49,324 bases of DNA. Origin: Clostridia bacterium (GTDB taxonomy: Bacteria; Bacillota; Clostridia; Oscillospirales; CAG-382). The first letter of the stretch is position 1, and each line of letters starts with the position of its first letter. The notes beneath the pieces were generated by a model that was given only the letters and a program-made list of their open reading frames with translations, was not told the DNA's origin and ran no database searches. The position numbers and the translations under genes were made by a program. The stretch spans positions 1-49,324 of the forward strand of contig JAGBXS010000113.1 in the NCBI GenBank assembly GCA_017629175.1, given 5' to 3'. Positions 1-8,488 of this stretch are shown piece after piece.

Positions 1-134
1 CCACCAACGGTTACGTGTTGAACCGCCATATGAAGCGTTTCGGCGGCAAGGTGGTCAGCGACGAGCTGGGTCTGCCCGTTGTGGCCTCCGGCATCCCCCT
101 TCCCTGCGGTGCGGCAAGCCGGTGGACACGTTGA
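1..134 (+). CDS. C-terminal end of an unrecognised protein (5' partial)
   Basis: An open frame enters from the left edge (codons start at base 3) and stops with TGA at 132-134, giving 43 visible residues. The visible part contains NGYVLNRHMKRFGGK followed by a hydrophobic GLPVVASGIPLP stretch and ends CGAASRWTR. I do not recognise the family. The last dozen codons run into GC-rich sequence that continues into the palindromic element downstream, so the present C-terminus may partly be encoded by that element. It is on the same strand as the ecf genes, but about 180 bases of structured non-coding sequence lie between them. That it is a real gene end is an inference from the open frame and the protein-like composition of its first 30 residues. 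Confidence 0.4.
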   Translation, partial: TNGYVLNRHMKRFGGKVVSDELGLPVVASGIPLPCGAASRWTR

Positions 135-145
135 CGCTTCGCTCT

Positions 146-276
146 CACTGAAAGCCTTTCGACTTTCAGTGGTTTCCACGGTCCTTCCGCGGACCGCGAG
201 CCCCCGATGGGGTGGCGGATACACGAAGGGCTCTGCCCTTCACCCGCTTAAGGAACTTTTGAAAAAGTTCCTTAAG
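146..276. repeat. Array of five small palindromes in the intergenic region before ecfA
   Basis: Five inverted repeats follow one another. They are CACTGAAAG/CTTTCAGTG (146-154 with 163-171), CGGTCC/GGACCG (179-184 with 191-196), CCCC/GGGG (202-205 with 209-212), GAAGGGC/GCCCTTC (225-231 with 235-241), and a 14-bp stem CTTAAGGAACTTTT with its complement at 247-276. The last stem has only two bases between its arms and is not directly followed by a T-run, so it is not a textbook terminator. The region could be a structured RNA tail, a mobile intergenic element or a terminator cluster for the upstream gene. A similar CTTAAGGGG palindrome occurs in the array before bioY. Confidence 0.6.
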
Positions 277-314
277 ACACCTCAAAACTTTTCCTTTTTT
301 GGAACGGTGACGCT

Positions 315-2045
315 ATGAGTTTTATTGATATCAAAAATTTAACCTTCTTCTACGAAGGCAGTGATCTTCCCGTTTTGAACGACGTGAACCTTTCCTTTGA
401 AAAAGGGAGCTACACCGCCGTTCTGGGTCACAACGGAAGCGGCAAATCCACCCTTGCCAAGCTGATCTGCGGGATCTTACAGCCCTCTGCGGGAAAGATC
501 ACCGTAGCAGGTCTGCCCACCGACGACGAGGAGTCTCTGTGGAAGCTCCGCGAGAAATGCGGCATGATCTTCCAGAACCCCGATAACCAGCTGGTTGCGG
601 GGGTTGTGGAGGAGGACGTTGCCTTTGCCCCGGAGAACCTGGGCTACAAGCGAGAGGTCATTCGCAAGCGGGTTGACGAGGCTCTTGCCACCGTCTCCAT
701 GACGGAATACGCCCATCACGCCACCAGCAAGCTTTCCGGCGGTCAGAAGCAACGGATCGCCATTGCAGGTGTGCTTGCCATGGGCCCCGACTGCATTATT
801 TTTGACGAAGCCACCGCCATGCTGGATCCCACCGGCAGACGGGAGATCATCGCGGCCATGAAAAAGCTGAACCGCGAGAAAAATATCACTGTGATCACCA
901 TCACCCACTACATGGCGGAGGCCATCGAGGCAGACCGCGTGGTGGTTTTGGATCACGGCAGGATCTTAATGGACGGCACACCTCGGGAGATCTTCTCCGA
1001 GGTGGAGGCGTTAAAGAGCGTTTCCCTGTCCGTGCCCCAGGTGACGGATCTTCTCCACCTGCTGACCAAGGACGGTCATCCCTTCCCCCAGGGTGTGCTT
1101 CACACCATGGAGGCGGCGGAAGAGCTGGAAAAGGTGCTTCCCAAGAACACCTTTGTTGCCACCGCAAAAGAGCAAAAGCTCCGGGAGGAAAAGCCCGCGG
1201 CCTTGGAGGTAAAGAACGTCTCTGTGGTATACGGCGAAGGCACTCCCTTCCGCAAGGAGGCCTTGAAGGACATTTCCGTTGCCTTCCCCAAGGGAGAGGT
1301 CATCGGGATCATCGGTCACACCGGCTCCGGTAAGAGTACCCTTGCCACCCTGCTCAACGGATTGCGAAATCCCACCTCCGGCGAAATTCTGCTGGATGGC
1401 AAGAACATTCGGGAAAATCCCAAGGAAATGCGGAAGATCCGCTCCCGTGTGGGTCTCGTATTCCAGTATCCCGAATATCAATTATTTGAAGAAACCGTCC
1501 GCAAGGACATTGCATACGGCCCCGGAAACATGAACCTTTCCGAGGACGAGATCACCCGCCGGGTGGAGGACGCCGCCCGTTTCTGCGGTCTCTCCGAGGG
1601 GGATCTGCGGAGAAGCCCCTTTGAGCTTTCCGGCGGTCAGAAGCGCCGCGCCGCCATTGCAGGCGTGATCGCCATGGAGCCGGAGGTGCTGGTGCTGGAC
1701 GAACCCGCCGCAGGCCTCGACCCCAAGGGCAGAGAAGAGATCTTTGACGGCCTGATGGCTTACAAGGATCGCTTGGGCGCCACCCTGCTGCTCATCTCCC
1801 ACAGCATGGAGGAAGTGGCAAAATACGCCGACCGCATTCTGGTTTTGAACCGCGGTCAGGTCTATCTTTACGGCACGGTGGAGGAAGTGTTCGGCCAGGC
1901 GGAAAAGCTGTTCGACGCCTCTCTTGACCTGCCCCAGATCACAAAGCTGTTTATCGAGCTGAAAAAGCGCTCCCTTTGCGCCGAGACGGACGTTTATACC
2001 ATCGGCTACGCAAAGAAACAGCTGGAAAGGATGCTGGAATGCTGA
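315..2045 (+). CDS. ecfA: Fused energy-coupling factor transporter ATPase (EcfA1-EcfA2)
   Basis: This is the cytoplasmic ATP-hydrolysing subunit of a group II ECF vitamin/metal importer. The 576 residues hold two complete ABC ATPase domains. Domain 1 has Walker A GHNGSGKST at 38-46, the Q-loop FQNPDNQ near 86, signature LSGGQKQR at 140-147 and Walker B IIFDEATAMLDP at 161-172. Domain 2 has Walker A GHTGSGKST at 334-342, FQYPEYQ at 383, LSGGQKRR at 438-445 and Walker B VLVLDEPAAGLDP near 458-470. Most Firmicutes encode EcfA1 and EcfA2 as two genes, so this is a natural fusion. The first half resembles EcfA1 and the second EcfA2. The stop overlaps the ecfT start by 7 bases. A weak GGAACGGTG-type ribosome site precedes the ATG. 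S components such as the BioY encoded at 14666 would share this module. Confidence 0.93.
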   Translation: MSFIDIKNLTFFYEGSDLPVLNDVNLSFEKGSYTAVLGHNGSGKSTLAKLICGILQPSAGKITVAGLPTDDEESLWKLREKCGMIFQNPDNQLVAGVVEEDVAFAPENLGYKREVIRKRVDEALATVSMTEYAHHATSKLSGGQKQRIAIAGVLAMGPDCIIFDEATAMLDPTGRREIIAAMKKLNREKNITVITITHYMAEAIEADRVVVLDHGRILMDGTPREIFSEVEALKSVSLSVPQVTDLLHLLTKDGHPFPQGVLHTMEAAEELEKVLPKNTFVATAKEQKLREEKPAALEVKNVSVVYGEGTPFRKEALKDISVAFPKGEVIGIIGHTGSGKSTLATLLNGLRNPTSGEILLDGKNIRENPKEMRKIRSRVGLVFQYPEYQLFEETVRKDIAYGPGNMNLSEDEITRRVEDAARFCGLSEGDLRRSPFELSGGQKRRAAIAGVIAMEPEVLVLDEPAAGLDPKGREEIFDGLMAYKDRLGATLLLISHSMEEVAKYADRILVLNRGQVYLYGTVEEVFGQAEKLFDASLDLPQITKLFIELKKRSLCAETDVYTIGYAKKQLERMLEC

Positions 2046-2872
2046 AGGACGTGACTTTGGGCCAGTTTTTCCCCGGTAATTCCTTTTTGCACAAGGCTGA
2101 CCCCCGCATCAAGCTGGTGGTGCTGGTGGTCTACATGGTCTTCGTGCTGTTGGCGCAGAACGCCCTCTCCTTAGCCCTGGTGCTGGGAGTGACCCTGGCG
2201 TTGGCGTTCATCTCCCGCATCCGTTTTTCCGTGGTGATGCGCTCCTTAAAGCCCGTGATCTTTATTCTGATGTTCACCGGCTTGATCAATTTGTTCTTTA
2301 CCACCGGCGAGACCCCGCTTGTGGAGTGGTGGATCTTCAAGATCTACCCCGAGGGCATTCTCACCGCCATCTTTATGATGATCCGCCTGGTTTGTCTGGT
2401 GGCGGGAAGCAGTTTGCTTCTCTCCTACACCACCAGCCCGCTGGCACTCACCGACGCCATCGAGTCCCTCTTCGGCCCTCTGCGCAAGATCGGGGTGCCC
2501 GTCCACGAGTTTGCCATGATGATGACCATCGCATTGCGCTTCATCCCCACCCTCATCGAGGAGACGGATAAGATCATCTCCGCCCAGAAGGCAAGAGGCG
2601 CGGACTTTGAGGACGGCGGCCTGCTGAAAAAGGCCAAGGCGTTGATCCCCGTGCTGATCCCTCTTTTCGTTTCCGCATTCCGCAGAGCTGACGAGCTGGC
2701 AGAGGCCATGGAATGCCGCTGTTACAGAGGCGGCGAGGGCAGAACCAAGCTGAAGGTGATGAAGAGCCGCGGAGTGGACTATCTGTTCCTGCTTTTGATG
2801 ATCGGCCTTTGCGTGGCAGTTCCCTTTATCAATCATTACCTGTCCTTCACCCTCGGGGTGTTTGCATTATGA
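2039..2872 (+). CDS. ecfT: Energy-coupling factor transporter transmembrane protein EcfT
   Basis: EcfT is the membrane scaffold that couples the EcfA ATPases to exchangeable S components. The 277-residue protein begins MLKDVTLGQFFPGNSFLHKADPR, typical of the family, followed by several hydrophobic segments. The cytoplasmic coupling region contains KARGADFEDGGLLKKAKALIP and then ECRCYRGGEGRT. These correspond to the two Ala-Arg-Gly-type coupling helices of EcfT: ARG is intact in the first and is CRCYRG-like in the second, a common variant. The ATG at 2039 was chosen because it overlaps the ecfA stop and matches family N-termini; an in-frame ATG upstream at 1976 lies deep inside ecfA. The stop overlaps the truA start by ATGA. 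Confidence 0.93.
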   Translation: MLKDVTLGQFFPGNSFLHKADPRIKLVVLVVYMVFVLLAQNALSLALVLGVTLALAFISRIRFSVVMRSLKPVIFILMFTGLINLFFTTGETPLVEWWIFKIYPEGILTAIFMMIRLVCLVAGSSLLLSYTTSPLALTDAIESLFGPLRKIGVPVHEFAMMMTIALRFIPTLIEETDKIISAQKARGADFEDGGLLKKAKALIPVLIPLFVSAFRRADELAEAMECRCYRGGEGRTKLKVMKSRGVDYLFLLLMIGLCVAVPFINHYLSFTLGVFAL

Positions 2873-3600
2873 GTATCGGGCTGAAGCTGGCGTACGTAGG
2901 TACCCATTACTGCGGCTGGCAGGTGCAAAACAACGGCAAAAGCGTGCAGGAAGCTCTGCAGGATGCCATAGAGGCCGCCTTCGGCACCCGCGGCACCGTC
3001 ACGGGCTGTTCCCGCACCGACGCGGGGGTTCATGCAAAAGGCTTTGTTTGCAGAGCCGACGGCATTCCCGGGAGCATTCCCCCGGAGCGCATCCCCTTGG
3101 CCCTGGGCAGCCGCCTGCCGGAGGACATCTCCGTTTTGGAGGCTTGGGAGGCTCCCGACAGCTTCCATCCCCGCTACGATGCCAAGGGCAAGGAATACGT
3201 TTACCGCATCCGCAATTCCCGGGTAAAGGATCCCTTTACCGCCGCCACCACCTGTCTGTGGCAAAAGCCCATTGACGAAGCACTGTGTGATACGCTGTGC
3301 AAGCAATTTGTGGGCAATCGGGATTTCCGCTCCTTTATGGCGGCGGGAAGCGATATTACCGATACCGTGCGGGAGGTCTACGACTTCTCCTGCAAAAGAG
3401 AGGGAGACACGGTGCTGTTCACCGTCTCTGCCAACGGATTTCTCTATAACATGGTGCGCATTCTGGTGGGCACCGTGCTGGATCTCCACGACGGCGTGCT
3501 GAAAGGCACTCCCCAAACCATTTTGGATGCCCTTGACCGCTCCGCGGCAGGGCGCACCATGCCCCCCGGCGGGCTTTGCCTGGAAAAAGTTTTTTATTGA
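2869..3600 (+). CDS. truA: tRNA pseudouridine(38-40) synthase TruA
   Basis: TruA isomerises uridines 38-40 of the tRNA anticodon arm. The 243-residue protein starts MSIGLKLAYVGTHYCGWQ and carries the catalytic motif CSRTDAGVHA with the nucleophilic Asp at residue 51. The later conserved segments are DFRSFMAAG, DTVREVYDF and GFLYNMVRILVGT. The length is normal for the family. The ATGA overlap with ecfT fixes the start and places truA in the standard Firmicutes order ecfA-ecfA-ecfT-truA. The usual followers rplM and rpsI are absent here; a DUF5711-like gene comes next, 30 bases downstream. Confidence 0.95.
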   Translation: MSIGLKLAYVGTHYCGWQVQNNGKSVQEALQDAIEAAFGTRGTVTGCSRTDAGVHAKGFVCRADGIPGSIPPERIPLALGSRLPEDISVLEAWEAPDSFHPRYDAKGKEYVYRIRNSRVKDPFTAATTCLWQKPIDEALCDTLCKQFVGNRDFRSFMAAGSDITDTVREVYDFSCKREGDTVLFTVSANGFLYNMVRILVGTVLDLHDGVLKGTPQTILDALDRSAAGRTMPPGGLCLEKVFY

Positions 3601-3630
3601 TCTGTCAACAACCCTTCACGGAGAGCTTTT

Positions 3631-4872
3631 GTGTCTGCATTTTCTATCTTCACCGACCGTAAAAAGCGAAAAAAGAATACGCAAACGCCCACTGTGGAAC
3701 AGTATTACGAGAAGCGGGCGCGCAGGGTCTCCCATCTGCGGTATTTTACCCTGCTGGCAACGGTACTCTTCGTGGTGTACGGCTTTACCGTCCACGGCGA
3801 GGTGCTGACCGCCGAGAACTTCCGTTATATGCTGAAGTTCTTGGATCTCACCGCAAATGATGAGGACGCCCTTTCCGCCGAGATCCGCTACGACTACGGC
3901 GATACCAACCGAGGCGCCCTGTTCAAGGGAGACCTTGCGGTGCTGAACACCGACGGACTGACGGTCTACAGCCGGGAAGCCGGCACCACGGGCAGTAAGC
4001 TGTTCACCGACAGCTTCCGCATGGAGGATCCCCGTCTGGTGGCCACCACGGAGAACATTTTCGCCTACGACCTCGGCGGTAACGAGGTGATGATGTTCAA
4101 CTCCTATTCCCGCTTGGCGCGGCTCTCCATGGATTACCCCATCTACGGCTTCGCCGCCTCCAACTCCGGCCACTTCGCCGTGATCACGGCGGAAAAGAAC
4201 TACCGCAGTGCCCTTTACGTTTACGATTCCTATGCACGGCAGATCTACAAGCGTCTGCTGAGCAACATCTATATCGATCAGATCGCCCTCTCCCCCGACG
4301 GCAAGCATTTTTTGGCATTGGGGCACGAGGCCAAGGACGGCTACCTGCATACCCTTTTGCAGGTGTATTCCGTAAAGGAAGAGCTGCCTGTCTACACCGC
4401 CTCCTTTGAAGGAGAGCTGCCCTTGATGGCAAGCTACTTGACCGATGGCTCCTTTGCCATTCTCACCGGCTCCGCGCTGCGGTTCTATGACGGGCAGAGC
4501 GAAAGCCCCGTGGAGACCCTCTCTCTGGAGGGCGCAGGCTTAGCCAACTGCCGTTTTGAAAACGGATGCGTGATCTTAACCGCCACCGGCGGCGGACTTT
4601 CCGACGGTACGGAGATCACCGTTTACGACAGCACGGGAAAGGCGGTCAAATCCGTCCCCTTCGGAAGCGTTCCCGCAGACATCCGTTACGCAGAGGGAAC
4701 ACTTTACCTGTTAACCTCCGAGGATCTTACGGTCTTCCCTGCCACGGGCAAGGACCACACCTATTCCTTGGGAGGCAACGCCGTACAGCTGTTATTTGAC
4801 GAGGACGGCACACCCGTCGTCTTTGAAAAGAACCTCACCTACCGATTGACCCCACAGGAGGAAGCCGCATGA
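3631..4872 (+). CDS. DUF5711-like membrane-anchored beta-propeller protein
   Basis: The 413-residue protein has a basic cytoplasmic N-terminus (KKRKKNTQ), one membrane helix at about 37-55 (FTLLATVLFVVYGFTV), and a long extracellular part. That part has repeated short beta-strand blocks of the kind seen in WD40/PQQ-like propellers, for example DQIALSPDGKHFLALG and YLTDGSFAILTG. The architecture and neighbourhood match the DUF5711 family of Clostridia, whose function is unknown. The start is a GTG at 3631 with GGAG eight bases upstream. The stop overlaps the cvpA-like start by ATGA, so the two are translationally coupled. No catalytic motif is visible. The family assignment is from memory of the sequence pattern. 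Confidence 0.65.
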   Translation: MSAFSIFTDRKKRKKNTQTPTVEQYYEKRARRVSHLRYFTLLATVLFVVYGFTVHGEVLTAENFRYMLKFLDLTANDEDALSAEIRYDYGDTNRGALFKGDLAVLNTDGLTVYSREAGTTGSKLFTDSFRMEDPRLVATTENIFAYDLGGNEVMMFNSYSRLARLSMDYPIYGFAASNSGHFAVITAEKNYRSALYVYDSYARQIYKRLLSNIYIDQIALSPDGKHFLALGHEAKDGYLHTLLQVYSVKEELPVYTASFEGELPLMASYLTDGSFAILTGSALRFYDGQSESPVETLSLEGAGLANCRFENGCVILTATGGGLSDGTEITVYDSTGKAVKSVPFGSVPADIRYAEGTLYLLTSEDLTVFPATGKDHTYSLGGNAVQLLFDEDGTPVVFEKNLTYRLTPQEEAA

Positions 4873-5573
4873 ACATTCTCGTTGACATTTTGATCCTCGC
4901 CATCGCCGGCGTAACCATCTTCCTGGCGGGCAAGCGGGGCTTTATCAAAACCGCAGTTACCGCCGCAAGCTCTCTGATCGCTTTGGCGGTGGTGATCTGC
5001 TTCACCGGGTTGCTTTCCGGCATCCTTGCCGCCACACCCTTGGCAGATGCGGTTCACAGCGGAACCTCCGCTTTTGTGGAAAAGCTGGCAGAAAACAAAA
5101 GCATTGCCGACTTAGCCCAGGATTCGGAGGGGCCCCTTCTCGCCGCATTGGATAAGGTGGGCGTGGATACGGAAGCCTTTTCCGCGTGGGCAGCGGAGCT
5201 CACCGCGGAAAGCGACACCGCACTGCGGGAAGATATCGTTGATTACGTGGCAGAGCCCGTTACCGCGCTGGTGATGAAGGCCCTGGCCGTGTTGATCCTC
5301 TACGTGGGCTCCGTGTTGCTTTTGAAGCTTGCCGCAGGGCTGCTCACCGGCTTGGTGGAAAAGCTCCCCTTCGTCCGCAGTGCCAACACCTTGTTAGGCC
5401 TGGCGCTGGGATGTGTGCTGGCACTGGTGCGTGTGTTCGTATTCTGCGCCGTCATCGGCATTCTTTCCTCCACCGCATCCATTACGGGATGGACGATCTT
5501 CGCCATCGATCCCGCTCAAACGTACCTGTACCGCCTCTTTGATGCGATCCAGATATTGAATTTCCTGTTTTGA
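4869..5573 (+). CDS. CvpA family membrane protein
   Basis: The 234-residue protein has membrane helices near residues 2-20, 28-50, 135-165 and 175-200. The N-terminal pattern (VDILILAIAGVTIFLAGKRGFIKTA) and the LLTGLVEKLPFVRSANTLLGLALGCVLALVRV segment near residue 160-190 match the CvpA/colicin V production family. In other bacteria CvpA-type proteins affect cell-envelope homeostasis and bile or antimicrobial tolerance. The central region (about 55-130) is an acidic, probably extracytoplasmic helical domain absent from the shortest CvpA proteins. The ATG overlaps the preceding stop. A 37-base gap separates it from pgsA. Confidence 0.75.
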   Translation: MNILVDILILAIAGVTIFLAGKRGFIKTAVTAASSLIALAVVICFTGLLSGILAATPLADAVHSGTSAFVEKLAENKSIADLAQDSEGPLLAALDKVGVDTEAFSAWAAELTAESDTALREDIVDYVAEPVTALVMKALAVLILYVGSVLLLKLAAGLLTGLVEKLPFVRSANTLLGLALGCVLALVRVFVFCAVIGILSSTASITGWTIFAIDPAQTYLYRLFDAIQILNFLF

Positions 5574-5610
5574 CAACAACGACGTATAACATAAAGGGGC
5601 GTAAAAAGAT

Positions 5611-6186
5611 ATGAAAAAACACATTCCCAACATTTTATCCGTGATCCGCTTGCTCTGCATCCCGTTCTTCGTATGGGTCTTCTGGGCAGGCAACCGCGTT
5701 GCGGCGGCAGGCGTATTCTTCTTCGCTTCCGCTACGGACGTGCTGGACGGCTATCTGGCACGGCGAAACAACTGGATCACCAACGTAGGCAAAATTTTGG
5801 ACCCCGTGGCAGACAAGCTGATGCAGTTTACCGTGTTGCTGTGCCTGACCATCGATTTCAAGGATGATGATATGTTCATCATTCCCCTGGCGCTGTTGAT
5901 CCTCTTCTCCTTGAAGGAGCTGACCATGATGGTGGGAGCCATCATCGTTATGCGCACCAAGCACAGCGTCGTGGCTTCCTTCTGGTACGGAAAATTTGCC
6001 ACCGCCGTTATTTTCGTTTTGACCGTTACCATGATCCTGTATCCCCACAATGCCGTATTGAACGCCATTCTCTGCGGCTTGCTGATCGTCACCATTCTGT
6101 TCGCCTTGATCATGTATTACATCAAGATCTTCCGCGGACTTTACGGGATCAAAAACTTTGAGAACATGAGGAGAACCAAGGAATGA
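5611..6186 (+). CDS. pgsA: CDP-diacylglycerol--glycerol-3-phosphate 3-phosphatidyltransferase
   Basis: PgsA makes phosphatidylglycerophosphate, the first committed step to phosphatidylglycerol and cardiolipin, in the cytoplasmic membrane. The 191-residue protein contains the full CDP-alcohol phosphotransferase signature: Asp43, Asp46-Gly47, Ala50-Arg51, Gly60, Asp64 and Asp68 in the spacing D-x2-DG-x2-AR-x8-G-x3-D-x3-D. It has five to six membrane helices, and the N-terminus IPNILSVIRLLCIPFF is typical of PgsA. A GGGGCG ribosome site lies about 10 bases before the ATG. The stop overlaps the next gene by ATGA. Another CDP-alcohol transferase of the family (for example cardiolipin synthase-like) is possible, but length and N-terminus favour PgsA. 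Confidence 0.9.
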   Translation: MKKHIPNILSVIRLLCIPFFVWVFWAGNRVAAAGVFFFASATDVLDGYLARRNNWITNVGKILDPVADKLMQFTVLLCLTIDFKDDDMFIIPLALLILFSLKELTMMVGAIIVMRTKHSVVASFWYGKFATAVIFVLTVTMILYPHNAVLNAILCGLLIVTILFALIMYYIKIFRGLYGIKNFENMRRTKE

Positions 6187-8453
6187 TCCTGAAAAAATGT
6201 ACCCGCTGTCAGACCCGTCCTGCCATAATTTTCGTCACCAAGGAAACAGCGGGCAAAGCCACCCAGGAGGGCTATTGCATCAAATGTGCGAAAGAGATCG
6301 GGCTGAAGCCCGTTGACGATATCCTCAAGCAGATGGGGATCTCCGACGAAGACCTGGAAAACATGACCGGAGAGCTGGACGCCCTGCTTCCCACGGAGTT
6401 TGACGGAGAAGAGGACGAGGGCAGAGCCCCCGCCATCGATCTGAACGCCGTGTTCGGGGAGCAAAAGCCTGCAGAGCAGAAGCCCGCAGGCGACGGCAAA
6501 GCCCCCGGCAAAAAACAGCCCGAGGGCAAAAAGCCCAAGCATAAATGCCTGGACGCCTTCTGCATCGACCTTACCGCCCGCGCCCGTGAGGGCAAGCTGG
6601 ACCGTATCATCGGCAGAGATACGGAGCTGGAGAGAGTGATCCAGATCCTCTCCAGACGGCAGAAGAACAACCCCTGCCTCATCGGTGAGCCCGGTGTGGG
6701 CAAGACCGCCGTGGCGGAAGCCCTTGCTTTGCGCATCGCCGCAGGGAACATTCCCTATAAGCTGCAGAAGAAGGAAGTTTTCCTTGTGGATATGACTGCT
6801 ATCGTAGCAGGCACCCAGTTCCGCGGTCAGTTTGAAAACCGCATGAAGGGGCTTATCGACGAGGTAAAGGAAAACGGCAACATCATCTTAGTCATCGATG
6901 AGATCCATTCCATCGTGGGCGCAGGCAACGCCGAGGGCGGTATGAACGCCGCCAACATCTTAAAGCCCGCCCTTTCCAGAGGCGAGGTGCAGATCATCGG
7001 CGCCACCACCCTGACGGAATACCGCAAATATATCGAGCATGACGCCGCTCTGGAGCGCCGTTTCCAGCCCGTGATGATCAACGAGCCCTCCGTAGAGGAC
7101 GCGGTGGAGATCCTGAAGGGCATCCGCACCTATTACGAGAAGTACCACGGCATCCGCATTTCCGACCATATCGTCCGCAGAATGGTACAGCTTTCCGAGC
7201 GGTATATCAACGACCGCTTCCTGCCGGACAAGGCCATCGATCTGATGGACGAGGCCTGTGCCAACGTCTCCATGCACTCCCCCATCATCAACGAGCTGAA
7301 CGCCTTGGCAGACGAGATCAAGGTTTTGGAAAAGAAGCAATCCGATTTGGAGGCCAAGGAGATGATGGGCGAGGAGGACTACGCCCGTCTGGCGGAGCTG
7401 AAGACCCAAAAGCTGCAAAAGGATCAACGGTTCGACCAGCTCTCCTCCGAGAGAGATAAGCTGGCACTCACCATAGAGGATCTGGCCAAGGTCATCGAGG
7501 TTTGGACGGGAATTCCCGCCTCCTCCATCGGCGAGAACGATTTTAAAAAGCTGGACGCCTTGGGAGACACCCTCCGCTCCCACATCGTGGGGCAGGACGA
7601 GGCCATCGATACCGTTGTTCGGGCCATCCGCCGCTCCCGCGCAGGGATCTCCTACAAAAAGAAGCCCGTTTCCTTTATCTTTGCGGGCAGTACCGGCGTG
7701 GGCAAGACCCAGCTGGTGAAGGATCTGGCGGAATATCTGTTCGACTCCCCCGACGCACTGATCCGTCTGGATATGAGCGAATATATGGAGAAGTACGCCG
7801 TTTCCCGCATCATCGGCTCTCCTCCCGGCTACATCGGCTACGACGATGCAGGCCAGCTCACGGAGAAGATCCGCAGAAAGCCCTATTCCGTGGTGCTGTT
7901 TGACGAGATCGAGAAGGCACATCCCGACGTGATGAACATCCTTCTGCAGATCCTTGACGACGGCCGTATCACCGATTCCCACGGAAAAGAAGTGAACTTT
8001 GAGAACACCGTTATCATCATGACCACCAACGCAGGTGCCGTTTCCGTGGGCTCTACGGGCTTTACCGCCACCGAGAAGGAAAGCGACGAGACCCGCATCC
8101 GCACCGCTTTGGAGGCATTCCTGCGCCCCGAATTCTTGAACCGCGTGGATGAGATCGTGGTATTCAACCGTCTCACCCGCCAGCATTTCTCCGCCATCTG
8201 CGCCATTATGCTGGGCGAGCTGAAGCAGGTTCTGGCAGAGAAGGACGTTTCCTTCACCTGGACGGAGGGCGTGATCGATCATCTGGCAGACAAGGGCTTC
8301 TCCGAGAAATACGGTGCCCGCAACCTCCGCCGCTTGATCCAAAGAGATCTGGAGGATCTCATCGCTTTGGAGCTGGTGACCCGTTACCAAGAGACCGTCA
8401 CCGCCATCGCCGCCGATGCCGACGAGAAGGGCATCACTCTTCAAGTTCTGTAA
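6183..8453 (+). CDS. clpE: ClpE-like AAA+ protein unfoldase with N-terminal zinc finger
   Basis: A 756-residue Clp/Hsp100 ATPase that would unfold proteins, usually for ClpP. The N-terminus has four cysteines (Cys6, Cys9, Cys32, Cys35), the zinc-finger arrangement of ClpE rather than the Clp-N repeats of ClpC. A charged Lys/Pro/Glu linker (about 70-122) follows. AAA domain 1 has Walker A GEPGVGKT at 168-175 and Walker B ILVIDE at about 235-240. A short coiled-coil insert spans about 370-430. AAA domain 2 has Walker A GSTGVGKT at 502-509, Walker B VVLFDE at 570-575 and sensor TTNAG. The domain 2 P-loop begins GST where GPT is usual. No clpP or ctsR is nearby; it sits in an operon with pgsA by ATGA overlap. 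ClpC is the alternative, disfavoured by the N-terminus. Confidence 0.82.
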   Translation: MILKKCTRCQTRPAIIFVTKETAGKATQEGYCIKCAKEIGLKPVDDILKQMGISDEDLENMTGELDALLPTEFDGEEDEGRAPAIDLNAVFGEQKPAEQKPAGDGKAPGKKQPEGKKPKHKCLDAFCIDLTARAREGKLDRIIGRDTELERVIQILSRRQKNNPCLIGEPGVGKTAVAEALALRIAAGNIPYKLQKKEVFLVDMTAIVAGTQFRGQFENRMKGLIDEVKENGNIILVIDEIHSIVGAGNAEGGMNAANILKPALSRGEVQIIGATTLTEYRKYIEHDAALERRFQPVMINEPSVEDAVEILKGIRTYYEKYHGIRISDHIVRRMVQLSERYINDRFLPDKAIDLMDEACANVSMHSPIINELNALADEIKVLEKKQSDLEAKEMMGEEDYARLAELKTQKLQKDQRFDQLSSERDKLALTIEDLAKVIEVWTGIPASSIGENDFKKLDALGDTLRSHIVGQDEAIDTVVRAIRRSRAGISYKKKPVSFIFAGSTGVGKTQLVKDLAEYLFDSPDALIRLDMSEYMEKYAVSRIIGSPPGYIGYDDAGQLTEKIRRKPYSVVLFDEIEKAHPDVMNILLQILDDGRITDSHGKEVNFENTVIIMTTNAGAVSVGSTGFTATEKESDETRIRTALEAFLRPEFLNRVDEIVVFNRLTRQHFSAICAIMLGELKQVLAEKDVSFTWTEGVIDHLADKGFSEKYGARNLRRLIQRDLEDLIALELVTRYQETVTAIAADADEKGITLQVL

Positions 8454-8488
8454 GTAACACCATTCCGAGGAAAGGAGCGTGATCTCGG

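Noticed and set aside
79..318. 79-codon frame in the region before ecfA
   Set aside because: It lies across the palindrome array and ends over the ecfA start; composition is not protein-like and no ribosome site is visible.
5570..5610. Promoter before pgsA (TTGACA and TATAAC)
   Set aside because: The two boxes are only 9 bases apart, too close for a sigma-A promoter.
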